This document shows positions 6,811-14,175 of a stretch of DNA of 19,010 bases, piece by piece (position 1 is the stretch's first letter; each line of letters begins with the position of its first letter). This stretch comes from CAYNRA01 sp964399465 (lineage in GTDB: Bacteria; Bacteroidota; Bacteroidia; Cytophagales; Spirosomataceae). The DNA lies in contig CAYNRA010000058.1 in NCBI GenBank assembly GCA_964399465.1, positions 1 through 19,010 on the forward strand. The letters are read 5' to 3'. The translations under genes and the position numbers were made by a program. Below the pieces are notes generated by a model, which made no database searches, was not told the origin of the DNA, and saw only the letters and a program-made list of their open reading frames with translations.

Positions 6811-9399
6811 TCTAATTGGTAAATGTACACGGACGCCCCAACGTGCCGAGTCTGCCGCCGACCAACTCCGAAAACCCTCTACACGAATCTCCGGCGCAGG
6901 AATTTGTACTCCGTAACCGGTTTCTATATAGTAAGAAAGTTCTTTCGTCTTCAGAATATTGAACATCCAAGTTTCTTGTATTTTTTTCTTCTGTATAAAA
7001 GGTAGCTGCGTAAGGAAGAACTTCGGAAATTCGACATCCAAAAATCCTTCTAAATAATGCCCATTTGTACTATATTGATAAAAAGGCAACGCACGGAATT
7101 TAGTATGTGTCTGAATAAGTAGCTCGTTGCCATCAAAATGACGAAAATCTAGAAAATACGTCGGTTTTTTTCCAACGAATGTACCAGCTGTAGCTTGCCA
7201 ATTTAGTGTAAAACGTGGTATGCTGATCGCTTGTTTTGCCATCAGCTCAATACGTTGAAATCCATTTTCTCCAAATCCTGCTTGGTAGGTAAATTGATAG
7301 GTTGGGCCGAGATTTCGCCGGTATTCGCGGTTGTTCGTACGGTAAATTTGTACATTGGGTTGATAAGAAACCACGCTGGTTATGCGACCAAACGTGTGTG
7401 CTGCAAACGCCGTAGTAGCTTCTCCAAATACTTGGTTTTGCGGATGATTGGATGAAAATATCCCCTCAGAAGTTGGATTAAAAAAGCTGGAATTGATGCT
7501 ATTTTCTAAAGGAGCTCGTCGGCCAATATAGGCTTTGAAATCGGTTGATAACTGTGGGGAGATACGGCGGAAAAATGAAAATTCCTGAAAGGTTTCTTGG
7601 TAAAATTTATTCTCCGAACGGTTCAGCCAAAATGTATAAAAGCTACCCAACGCATCTGGAACAACAGGATTTATTTGTGTGATTCTTCTCCCAATTTGCC
7701 AACTAAACCGACCATATTTACTTGTGAATTGGTTCCTCATCTCTCCGTTCAATTGATTTTTAGCGAACGCATACGCCAATTGTACCTCCGACGACCAAGA
7801 ACGAAGTGTATCTTGTGTATGTATATATCCTATCTTCGGAAGCTGCCAATTAAACCCTTCCACAGCTGTATATCGCGAGTTTGTCTGCCAACCACCAAAC
7901 GTAAAAGAATGTCTGAATAGAGAGTTTCGTTTTTCAGGATATAGTTTTTGGTATCTGTATGTATGGCCAACTAACAAGTGATTCCATTTGAACGGCGCCC
8001 CACCCGCCCGCACAACCGAGTCTTTTTGTATTCGCTGCTTTATTTTATCCTCTAAACGCGCATAGATACTATCAGCTTCTTGGTAGCCCTTCACTTCCAA
8101 ATCGGTCAAAGGAACCATGCGTTCGGTCTGCCAATATTGTTCATCTCTTTTCCGGGCAAGTGAATCTTCTGAGGTATTCCGTTCTGTAATTTGTACTTCA
8201 CCACGCGGTGTTTCTTGGCGTTTGGTTTCTTGAACAAATCGCTTAAATTCCTTCAAGGTCATTTCCTCTGACAGTTTTTTTCCATTTGCCCTATTTTTTT
8301 CTCTTACTTCTTTTGCCTCAGATTTGGCTATTTTTTCATCAATTAAAACAGGTTTACTTTGATGAAAACGAGGATTGATTTGAATTTTATAATCCCGAAA
8401 TGAAGTCGTGGCTTTGGTTGTCAAGGAAAACCCAAAAGTGCTTACCTTCGCTGAAAAATCAGACTGAACAGGAAGCCAAATTCCTTGAATAGGTGCATAA
8501 ATGGTCTTATAGTATATATCGCCTGAACCGTTATTCACCCGAACATCCAAACTGTGTATATACCAACTGCCATCAATGATATGTATGACGCCATCCCATA
8601 AATCTCTTCCCTGAATACGTGGTTTTATCTTTATCTTATTGATTATTAATCCATTATCTTCGAAATAACCAATGTATTCGTAGGTGTATCTGCTTGCACC
8701 TTTAGGTGTAATTGGTGATATTTCATTTCGTGGGTCGTACATATTTTCTAAATTGAACGAAATGCTTTCACTACCTTGGAAATGAGGAGGAATATTGGAA
8801 CGCACCGATACCACTTTTTCTGTATAACTGCTCGGTTGCCGAAACGTAATTTGTTTGATACTTTCTAGGACATACGTTTGTCCCAATTTGACAAAATTGT
8901 CTTTCAATTGTTTTTTCAACAAAAGAGGTACTTTATCCACCCGAATCGCAGCACGTACATAGTTTTTTAGTGAATAACTTTGCAATTCTTTGTGATGAAT
9001 AGAAGACATCGCCACCGTCTTTCGAATAATCGTTAAGGCTGGATCTTCATTCGAGTTATTGACTTTTACTTCACCTAACTGAATAACCGATTTCTCTAGA
9101 CGTATCTCCAATGAAATTGTTTGGTTATCAGATAGGTCAATTTTTTTAACAAATGATTGATAGCCAATGTGTTGAAACTTGATGACATGCGTTCCGGCTG
9201 GTAAAGAAAGTAAAAAATTGCCTTCTTCGTTCGCCATAGTTGCTATCGTTGATTTTTCAATACTAATGGACGTAAACGGGAGTATCTCTCCGTCCTGGTT
9301 ACGAACGACACCCTCGATTGTACCTGTAGCAAATGAGTAAAAAGTTTGTAAAAGAAAGAATGTGTGAAAGATGAAAAAGGTAAAGTGGTTGGATTTCAT
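6808..9399 (-). CDS. DUF5686 outer-membrane protein with CarboxypepD_reg-like domain
   Basis: This is an 863-residue exported protein. Residues 1-24 form a signal peptide (hydrophobic, rich in Phe, ending SFA before TGTIEG). Residues ~26-110 are a carboxypeptidase-regulatory-like beta-sandwich (GVVRNQDGEILPFTSISIEKS, later HVIKFQHIGYQ), the N-terminal plug-like module typical of Bacteroidota outer-membrane proteins. The remainder matches the DUF5686 type: EVKVNNSNEDPALTIIRKT at its beginning, a very charged Lys/Glu/Arg segment at about 365-460, and a long C-terminal half of alternating aromatic strands that looks like an outer-membrane barrel. No TonB box or SusC plug was seen, so it is not a SusC receptor. 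Its function is unknown. The gene is alone, convergent with prfA and divergent from the EamA transporter. An 11-codon reading frame upstream overlaps its start codon. Confidence 0.85.
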   Translation of the reverse strand: MKSNHFTFFIFHTFFLLQTFYSFATGTIEGVVRNQDGEILPFTSISIEKSTIATMANEEGNFLLSLPAGTHVIKFQHIGYQSFVKKIDLSDNQTISLEIRLEKSVIQLGEVKVNNSNEDPALTIIRKTVAMSSIHHKELQSYSLKNYVRAAIRVDKVPLLLKKQLKDNFVKLGQTYVLESIKQITFRQPSSYTEKVVSVRSNIPPHFQGSESISFNLENMYDPRNEISPITPKGASRYTYEYIGYFEDNGLIINKIKIKPRIQGRDLWDGVIHIIDGSWYIHSLDVRVNNGSGDIYYKTIYAPIQGIWLPVQSDFSAKVSTFGFSLTTKATTSFRDYKIQINPRFHQSKPVLIDEKIAKSEAKEVREKNRANGKKLSEEMTLKEFKRFVQETKRQETPRGEVQITERNTSEDSLARKRDEQYWQTERMVPLTDLEVKGYQEADSIYARLEDKIKQRIQKDSVVRAGGAPFKWNHLLVGHTYRYQKLYPEKRNSLFRHSFTFGGWQTNSRYTAVEGFNWQLPKIGYIHTQDTLRSWSSEVQLAYAFAKNQLNGEMRNQFTSKYGRFSWQIGRRITQINPVVPDALGSFYTFWLNRSENKFYQETFQEFSFFRRISPQLSTDFKAYIGRRAPLENSINSSFFNPTSEGIFSSNHPQNQVFGEATTAFAAHTFGRITSVVSYQPNVQIYRTNNREYRRNLGPTYQFTYQAGFGENGFQRIELMAKQAISIPRFTLNWQATAGTFVGKKPTYFLDFRHFDGNELLIQTHTKFRALPFYQYSTNGHYLEGFLDVEFPKFFLTQLPFIQKKKIQETWMFNILKTKELSYYIETGYGVQIPAPEIRVEGFRSWSAADSARWGVRVHLPIR

Positions 9400-9563
9400 T
9401 TTGACTGAATGTGTTTAAGAATGGATTTCATGTGAAAAGCGCTCATTTTTCATGTAGGTAACGAATAGAAAACAAGTGTATTAAAAATGAGGAATACCTT
9501 TTAATTTTTCTTTCAAATAGGTATAACACGATTCATTTCAGGACAGACGGCAACTTCTTGTTG

Positions 9564-9571
9564 TATATTTG
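9564..9571 (+). promoter_or_regulatory. Possible -7 element of the EamA transporter gene
   Basis: TATATTTG fits TAnnTTTG and would place the transcript start near 9578, about 12 bases before the ATG. I found no TTG or TTTG at the proper distance upstream, so only half of the promoter is visible. Confidence 0.35.
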
Positions 9572-9589
9572 TCGTTTACTTGAAAGCAA

Positions 9590-10483
9590 ATGACACACGA
9601 TACGCTCCGAAAAGGAATTATTTACATGGTTTTCGCCTCCTTCTGCTTTGCGTTGATGGGTGCTGCCGCACGTGCTTTAGGAGAAAGACTTGGCGCTGTG
9701 GAGTTGGTCTTATTTCGGAATTTGATTGGTGTTATTTTCCTCTTTTTTTCTGTTTGGAAACGTCCAATCAAGCAAGTTGGTGGAAGAAACGGGCTGCTCG
9801 TTTTTCGAGGTATCATCGGGACATTGGCGCTATTCACTTTCTTTTATAGTATTACAGCCATTGGCTTAGCCGAAGCCATCACATACCAACAAACGTATCC
9901 CATTTTTTTGGCGTTGATGTCCTATTATTTCTTGCAGGAATATTTAAAAAAGAAGGAATGGATATCCATTTTTGTAGGTTTTGGCGGAATTTGCTTCATT
10001 TTTCTTCCTCAAATGTCGGGTGGTTTGGCACAAATTAATAACCACTTTTTAGGTGTTCTGAATGCCATCATGACAGCTATGGCGTACCTGAGTATCCGGA
10101 AGTTATCCACGCGCTACGATGCACGCGTCATTATTTTGTCTTTTATGCTTTCAGGGATTTTATTGCCGATTTTCTCTCTGCTCGTCGGTTATATCGCAAA
10201 ACCAACAGGCGCATGGCAAATTATTTTTCCAATTTTTGTTTTTCCTGTTCATTGGGAATGGCTCTGGATTGCCTTGCTTGGTTTTGCTGCTCTGCTCGGG
10301 CAAATTTATTTGACAAAAGCATTTACAAATGGAAAAGCCGGCCTCATTTCTGTGGCCGGCTACTCAAATATTGTCTTTTCTGTCTTTTTCGGTTGGTTGT
10401 TGGGCGATGCCTTTCCAGCTTGGACAAGTCTAGTCGGTATCTTTTTGGTTATTTTGGGTGGGTTTTTAATTTCCCAAAAATAA
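9590..10483 (+). CDS. DMT-family (EamA) inner-membrane transporter
   Basis: This 297-residue protein is almost entirely hydrophobic and shows the ten-helix, two-repeat layout of the drug/metabolite transporter family. The first EamA repeat spans roughly residues 8-138, with the family-typical GAVELVLFRNLIG after helix 1 and LAEAITYQQTYPIF before helix 4. The second runs roughly 150-295, with KAFTNGKAGLISVAGYSNIVFSVFFGWLLGDAF near its end. Such proteins export amino acids, nucleosides or small metabolites; the substrate cannot be told from sequence. The ATG at 9590 is kept because MTHDTLRKGIIYMVFASF gives a short cytoplasmic N-terminus before helix 1. It stands alone: divergent from the DUF5686 gene and convergent with crtB, with only seven bases between stops and no obvious terminator there. 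Confidence 0.85.
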   Translation: MTHDTLRKGIIYMVFASFCFALMGAAARALGERLGAVELVLFRNLIGVIFLFFSVWKRPIKQVGGRNGLLVFRGIIGTLALFTFFYSITAIGLAEAITYQQTYPIFLALMSYYFLQEYLKKKEWISIFVGFGGICFIFLPQMSGGLAQINNHFLGVLNAIMTAMAYLSIRKLSTRYDARVIILSFMLSGILLPIFSLLVGYIAKPTGAWQIIFPIFVFPVHWEWLWIALLGFAALLGQIYLTKAFTNGKAGLISVAGYSNIVFSVFFGWLLGDAFPAWTSLVGIFLVILGGFLISQK

Positions 10484-10490
10484 ACATCGT

Positions 10491-11330
10491 TTAGAAAAGT
10501 ACGTTGAAACTCGTTTTAACCAATGTTTTCGCTAATAACGCCAATTTTACAGAATCAGGAACACGGATTCTTTCATTTTGAATACGGTTAGCGGACGTTT
10601 TCTTGATGCGGCTGAATAACTTGAGATAATACGTGTAAGCCAAATGAACCCCTCTTTTCGCGCCATCGGGTAATCCATTGATTCCGCGCAGCGCTTTGTC
10701 GAAATCCGCTTGAATATCTTCTTCAATAAGTTCTTTTGCGTCTTTTGAGAAGTCTGTGAAATCTACCCCTGGGAAATAAACGCGTCCTCTTTCGGTAAAG
10801 TCACTTTTGATGTCTCGAAGGAAATTCACTTTTTGGAAAGCCGCTCCAAGACTTCTTGCATCATCCTTCAATCGGTCATACATAGCCAAATCACCCTCAC
10901 AAAATACACGGAGACACATCAAACCGACTACTTCCGCTGAGCCATAAATGTATTTTTCGTACGTGGCATTGTCGTACTCAATGTCATACAAATCCATTTC
11001 CATACTGTATAGAAATGCTTCGATGAGTTCGTGTTCAATCGAATATTCACGTACAACTTTTTGGAATGAATGAAGAACTGGGTTTAGACTAATGCCCTCT
11101 TCGATAGCAAGATAGGTGTCTGCCTTGAAGCGGTCTAAGAGTACTTTTTTATCGAAATCATGAAAGGTATCCACAATTTCATCGGCATATCTTACAAACC
11201 CATAAATCGCATAAATGGCTTTATGGAACTTCTTGTCAAGGGTCTTTATCCCAAGTGTAAAGGAAGTACTGTAGTGTTCCGTGATTAGCTTACTACATCC
11301 AAATGTAGTTTTTTCATACAGTGCTAACAT
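10491..11330 (-). CDS. crtB: Phytoene synthase (squalene/phytoene synthase family)
   Basis: CrtB condenses two geranylgeranyl diphosphates to phytoene, the first dedicated carotenoid step. The protein has 279 residues. The two Mg-diphosphate-binding Asp motifs are visible: DEIVD at 50-54 (in GFVRYADEIVDTF) and DIKSD at 173-177 (in VNFLRDIKSDFTERGRVYFP, the family's second signature). Residues GSAEVVGLMCLRVF at 130-143 also fit the family. Sequence alone does not absolutely exclude a squalene-type synthase, but the phytoene desaturase gene immediately upstream in the same direction makes CrtB the natural call. The ATG lies 87 bases after the crtI stop; that gap contains a GC-rich hairpin, so crtI and crtB are probably one transcript with a structured junction. 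Confidence 0.93.
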   Translation of the reverse strand: MLALYEKTTFGCSKLITEHYSTSFTLGIKTLDKKFHKAIYAIYGFVRYADEIVDTFHDFDKKVLLDRFKADTYLAIEEGISLNPVLHSFQKVVREYSIEHELIEAFLYSMEMDLYDIEYDNATYEKYIYGSAEVVGLMCLRVFCEGDLAMYDRLKDDARSLGAAFQKVNFLRDIKSDFTERGRVYFPGVDFTDFSKDAKELIEEDIQADFDKALRGINGLPDGAKRGVHLAYTYYLKLFSRIKKTSANRIQNERIRVPDSVKLALLAKTLVKTSFNVLF

Positions 11331-11390
11331 AGATAGAAGGTCTTTTATGGGTTTAACTTGCGAAACGCTTTACAATGTATCTATAATAAT

Positions 11391-11409
11391 TGGGTTGACA
11401 AGCAACCCA
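11391..11409 (-). other. Stem-loop in the crtI-crtB junction
   Basis: TGGGTTG (11391-11397) and CAACCCA (11403-11409) form a perfect seven-pair stem with a five-base loop, eight bases after the crtI stop codon. On the transcribed minus strand it is followed by ATTATTATAG and not by a U tract, so it is a poor terminator. An RNA-stability or partial-attenuation role between the two cistrons is possible. Confidence 0.5.
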
Positions 11410-11417
11410 CTATTTTT

Positions 11418-12887
11418 TCAGAATTGCTTTTGTACTTCTTTCGCCACAACGAGTCCAGAAATAAGAGATGGGGGAACCCCAGGCCCAGGCACAGTCAACT
11501 GTCCTGTATAAAACAAATTCTTGACCTTTTTGTTTTTCAATCCAGGCTTCAAAAATGCTGTTTGTAGTAATGTGTTGGCAAGTCCGTATGCATTTCCCTT
11601 ATATGAATGATAGTCTTTTTTGAAGTCTTCCACTGCAAAACTTCGCTTATAAACTACATGCGAACGAACATCGTGTCCTACGTATTTTTCCAAACGTTCC
11701 ATGACGATGTGGTAATATTTTTCTCTTAATTCCTCTGTATCTTCCAAATCTGGAGCAATCGGAATGAGGATAAAAAGGTTTTCACTTCCTTCAGGTGCTA
11801 CAGTTGGGTCTGTTTTTGAAGGTGCCGATGCGTAAAATAAAGGCTTACTTGGCCAAACAGGCGTTGTGTAGATTTCTTCTGCGTGTACACCAAAGTCTTC
11901 ATCAAAGAAAAGATTGTGATGTTCCAATTTATCAATTCTTCTATCCACACCTAAATAAAATAGGAGGGAAGAAGGAGCCATTACGCGGCTATCCCAATAA
12001 GAATCAGAATAATTTTGGTAGTCTTTACCCAATAATTTTTCTTCAATGTGTTGATAATCAGCGCCTCCAACAACAACATCTGCTTCAAAACTACCTTGAG
12101 AAGTAATGACTTTATTGATTTTGTTATTTTCGAAAGAGAATTGAGTGACTTCGTGGTTTAACTTGATTTTAACCCCCTTTTCTTCTGCCAACGCCACCAT
12201 TCCTTTGATGATTTCGTGCATACCGCCCATCGGGTACCATGTACCTTTCATGATTTCTGCGTAATTCATGAGGCTATACAACGCAGGCGTGTTTTGTGGC
12301 GTCGCACCCAAAAACAAAATGGGGAACTCCATGATTTGGAGTAATTTATCGTTCTTGAAAAACTTTCGAATATGTTTACCGAAAGAAGCAAATAAGTCTA
12401 AGCTAAACGCCTTTGAAATCAATCGGAAGTCGAAAAATTCTGTGATAGAGGTACTTGGTTTCCAAACAAATTCACCGATACCTACTCTGTATTTATATTC
12501 CGCTTGCTTGAGGAATTCCCGAAGCTGGGGCGTACTACCCGGCTCGAGTTGTTCGAACAACTCTTCTAATTTTTCATACGAAGCAGGTAAATCCACTTCG
12601 TCGTTTGGGCCGAAAATAACTTTATAGGAAGGGTCAAGCCGAACGAGGTCGTAATAATCGGAAGGTTTTTTTCCAAATTCCTCGAAATAACGCTCAAAAA
12701 TATCAGGCATCCAGTACCAGCTTGGTCCCATGTCGAACTTGAATCCTTGGGTTTCAAAGAGACGCGCACGCCCACCGGCGATGGAATTTTTTTCTAAAAT
12801 GGTTACATCATATCCCTGCGAAGCAAGTTTCGTGGCAGCTGAAAGCCCAGCAAAGCCAGCACCAATAACGACGACTTTTTTGTTCAT
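11418..12887 (-). CDS. crtI: Phytoene desaturase (CrtI-type)
   Basis: CrtI introduces double bonds into phytoene, giving coloured carotenes such as lycopene. The protein has 489 residues when started at the ATG at 12885-12887. That start is chosen because MNKKVVVIGAGFAGLSAA places the dinucleotide fold directly at the N-terminus, as in the family; an upstream in-frame GTG at 12953 would add 22 unrelated residues. The FAD-binding GxGxxG is at 9-14 with the ribose-binding Glu in TILEKN at about 33, then GGRARLFETQGFKFDMGPSWYWMP. The C-terminal FAD signature is FYTGQLTVPGPGVPPSLISG near 456-475. It is followed by crtB in the same direction. Upstream lies a long leader region with a terminator-like hairpin. 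How many desaturations it performs cannot be read from sequence, and no cyclase or hydroxylase gene is in the window. Confidence 0.94.
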   Translation of the reverse strand: MNKKVVVIGAGFAGLSAATKLASQGYDVTILEKNSIAGGRARLFETQGFKFDMGPSWYWMPDIFERYFEEFGKKPSDYYDLVRLDPSYKVIFGPNDEVDLPASYEKLEELFEQLEPGSTPQLREFLKQAEYKYRVGIGEFVWKPSTSITEFFDFRLISKAFSLDLFASFGKHIRKFFKNDKLLQIMEFPILFLGATPQNTPALYSLMNYAEIMKGTWYPMGGMHEIIKGMVALAEEKGVKIKLNHEVTQFSFENNKINKVITSQGSFEADVVVGGADYQHIEEKLLGKDYQNYSDSYWDSRVMAPSSLLFYLGVDRRIDKLEHHNLFFDEDFGVHAEEIYTTPVWPSKPLFYASAPSKTDPTVAPEGSENLFILIPIAPDLEDTEELREKYYHIVMERLEKYVGHDVRSHVVYKRSFAVEDFKKDYHSYKGNAYGLANTLLQTAFLKPGLKNKKVKNLFYTGQLTVPGPGVPPSLISGLVVAKEVQKQF

Positions 12888-13014
12888 GTGTACTGAAAAC
12901 GGAGGAACCGTACTAATTTGAGTTTGTCTGTATGTATCGTGTGAATTATACACAATGGTTACACATACCTAACTTGCTTTGGGGATGCAATGTTTTGGAG
13001 GAAGAGGGCTAAAA

Positions 13015-13115
13015 CCAAAAAAGTTGCTCGCAGCGCAAGCAACTTTTCGGAACCTTCCTCTTTTTTAACCAAAAACTACTCAATCAGTATTGCAATTCTC
13101 TGCATTTCAAAAAAA
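13015..13115 (-). ncRNA. Candidate small RNA or attenuator leader upstream of crtI
   Basis: A predicted minus-strand transcript of about 100 bases starts near 13115, downstream of a good TTTG...TATCTTTG promoter, and ends at an intrinsic-terminator-like hairpin at 13047-13017. A second, outer stem could form between GAGGAAG (12998-13004) and CTTCCTC (13054-13060), enclosing the terminator hairpin, which would hold only if transcription reads through. It matches no RNA family that I recognise: I checked by eye for SRP RNA, tmRNA and common riboswitch cores without success. It could be a free-standing small RNA, a conditional leader of crtI-crtB, or the end of the sigma factor transcript with a chance promoter inside. 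The inference rests only on promoter and hairpin. Confidence 0.4.
13017..13047 (-). terminator. Intrinsic-terminator-like hairpin upstream of crtI
   Basis: AAAAGTTGCT (13019-13028) pairs with AGCAACTTTT (13038-13047) in a perfect ten-pair stem around a nine-base loop. Read on the minus strand the second arm continues into six consecutive T residues (13022-13017) and then GGTTTT, as in a rho-independent terminator. It lies 160 bases past the sigma factor stop and 130 bases before the crtI start. The plus-strand reading also ends in T residues but no plus-strand gene needs it. Confidence 0.65.
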
Positions 13116-13121
13116 ACGATG

Positions 13122-13156
13122 CAAAGATAATATTTCTTGCGTAATCTATAAACAAA
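13122..13156 (-). promoter_or_regulatory. Bacteroidota-type promoter directed towards crtI
   Basis: On the minus strand TTTG (13156-13153) and TATCTTTG (13129-13122) match the -33 and -7 consensus with a 23-base spacer, at the upper end of the usual range. The -7 element followed by C is among the best forms of this consensus. The predicted transcript start is near 13115. Confidence 0.6.
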
Positions 13157-13206
13157 CACAATTTTTCTGTGAATTGTTCAGATATACGATTTTTTTATAT
13201 ACTTTG

Positions 13207-13710
13207 TTAAGCATAAACAGAAAGCAAGTCTTTCAGTTCTTTTCGTGCTATGTGGATTCGGTTTTTGACCGTACCAATCGGAATATTCAGTTTCTGCGCA
13301 ATTTCGTGGTATTTGAATCCTTTGAAGTGCATCATAAACGGAACTTTGTACGTATCCTCCAGACCATCAATCGCTCTGTTGATATCGTCTAAGGCAAACG
13401 AAGAATAGGCATCGTTTTCTACCAAACTGTCAGAACTATTGATATAGTGTAAGTTGTCTGTCGTATCTATGAACGTATTCTTGCGAATCATACGTTGGTA
13501 GTTCGTGATGAAGGTATTCTTCATGATGGTGTATAACCAAGCTTTTAGATTCGTGCCGTCCGCATATTTGTCACGATTCAGAAAAGCTTTTACCAACGTG
13601 TCTTGTAACAAATCATTCGCATCTTCTGAATCTTTTGTTAACCTTAATGCGAAAGGCTTCAACGCTTTTGACGTACTGTATATCGCGTAGTTGAATTCAA
13701 TTGCTGTCAT
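13207..13710 (-). CDS. ECF-type RNA polymerase sigma factor
   Basis: This is a 167-residue sigma-70 family factor with only regions 2 and 4, as in extracytoplasmic-function sigma factors. Numbered from the ATG at 13708-13710: region 2 spans about 8-80 with LTKDSEDANDLLQDTLVKAF (2.1-2.2) and NLKAWLYTIMKNTFITNYQR (2.3-2.4, DNA opening and -10 recognition); region 4 spans about 110-165 with the helix-turn-helix YHEIAQKLNIPIGTVKNRIHIARKELK. The longer reading frame back to a TTG at 13734 is rejected because that TTG lies inside the -7 promoter element and upstream of the predicted transcript start. No anti-sigma gene is adjacent. Its position next to crtI-crtB invites a link with carotenoid control, as ECF factors regulate carotenoids in some other bacteria, but nothing here proves it. 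Confidence 0.92.
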   Translation of the reverse strand: MTAIEFNYAIYSTSKALKPFALRLTKDSEDANDLLQDTLVKAFLNRDKYADGTNLKAWLYTIMKNTFITNYQRMIRKNTFIDTTDNLHYINSSDSLVENDAYSSFALDDINRAIDGLEDTYKVPFMMHFKGFKYHEIAQKLNIPIGTVKNRIHIARKELKDLLSVYA

Positions 13711-13731
13711 AATATTGTCATTTTGTTGAAT

Positions 13732-13762
13732 CAAAGTTAAACAACCTTAAACAAAAAGCAAA
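13732..13762 (-). promoter_or_regulatory. Bacteroidota-type promoter of the ECF sigma factor gene
   Basis: TTTG (13762-13759), a 19-base spacer and TAACTTTG (13739-13732) match the -33 and -7 consensus with ideal spacing. The transcript start is predicted at about 13725, leaving a 15-base leader before the ATG, which has no Shine-Dalgarno sequence. This is the clearest promoter in the window and it decides the start codon of the gene. Confidence 0.75.
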
Positions 13763-14135
13763 ATCTATTTCGATTTTTTTTATTCGTTTTTTTTTACAAA
13801 AAGGGTTTGTTTTCTTGTTGATTCCTTTTGTTTTTTTTATTTGTCCTCATAAATAATTGATAGTAAGTATTTTACGAAATATTTATTCTACTGGAAATCT
13901 TGATAATATTCAAAAATAATTAAAAAATATACCATACTTTGCTGAAAGAATACTTCTATATGTTCAACAAATTGTTTCTCTAGGTGAAACAAGACCAATT
14001 TTTGTTAAACAAGAATTTACCATTTCTCTTTGTTGAAGAGTTGTATATGCTTGATTAAACAAACATAGAAACGTAAAATCGGATAACTTGGATGTTTTCT
14101 AAGGTAAAAGAAAAGTCCATCTAAACTAATTCCGC

Positions 14136-14143
14136 TATTTTTG
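14136..14143 (+). promoter_or_regulatory. Possible -7 element of priA
   Basis: TATTTTTG fits TAnnTTTG and would put the transcript start near 14150, about 26 bases before the priA ATG. No TTG occurs at the expected distance upstream, so the assignment is weak. Confidence 0.3.
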
Positions 14144-14175
14144 TTTCTTTGAAATAACGGCTTCCTCCTATTTGT

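Larger units (their letters stand above)
12888..13206. other. Gene-free stretch between sigma factor and crtI
   Basis: These 319 bases contain no credible protein gene longer than ten codons. They hold, in minus-strand order, a promoter, a nine-residue mini-ORF and a terminator-like hairpin, described separately. From the hairpin to crtI there are about 130 further bases with a GTGTATAATTCACAC element (12940-12954 region, arms only four bases) and no second clear Bacteroidota promoter. Confidence 0.6.
13711..14175. other. AT-rich divergent intergenic region between sigma factor and priA
   Basis: This 465-base region separates two divergent genes. Its left end holds the sigma factor promoter. 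The middle (about 13765-14015) is very AT-rich, with long T tracts in its first part and A-rich, low-complexity sequence after them. I see no inverted repeat with a terminator tail, no RNA gene and no iteron array. A minus-strand reading frame at 14017-14202 begins only with TTG, overlaps priA and resembles nothing I know. A possible priA -7 element is listed separately. Confidence 0.6.

Noticed and set aside
12888..12953. Longer N-terminus for crtI from a GTG at 12953
   Set aside because: It adds 22 residues before the dinucleotide-binding fold that normally begins the protein; the ATG at 12887 gives the family start.
12940..12954. GTGTATAATTCACAC as a regulator operator or sigma-70 -10 box for crtI
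   Set aside because: The arms are only four bases long and no TTGACA-like or TTTG element stands at a suitable distance.
13711..13734. TTG start at 13734 for the sigma factor
   Set aside because: The TTG lies inside the TAACTTTG promoter element and upstream of the predicted transcript start.
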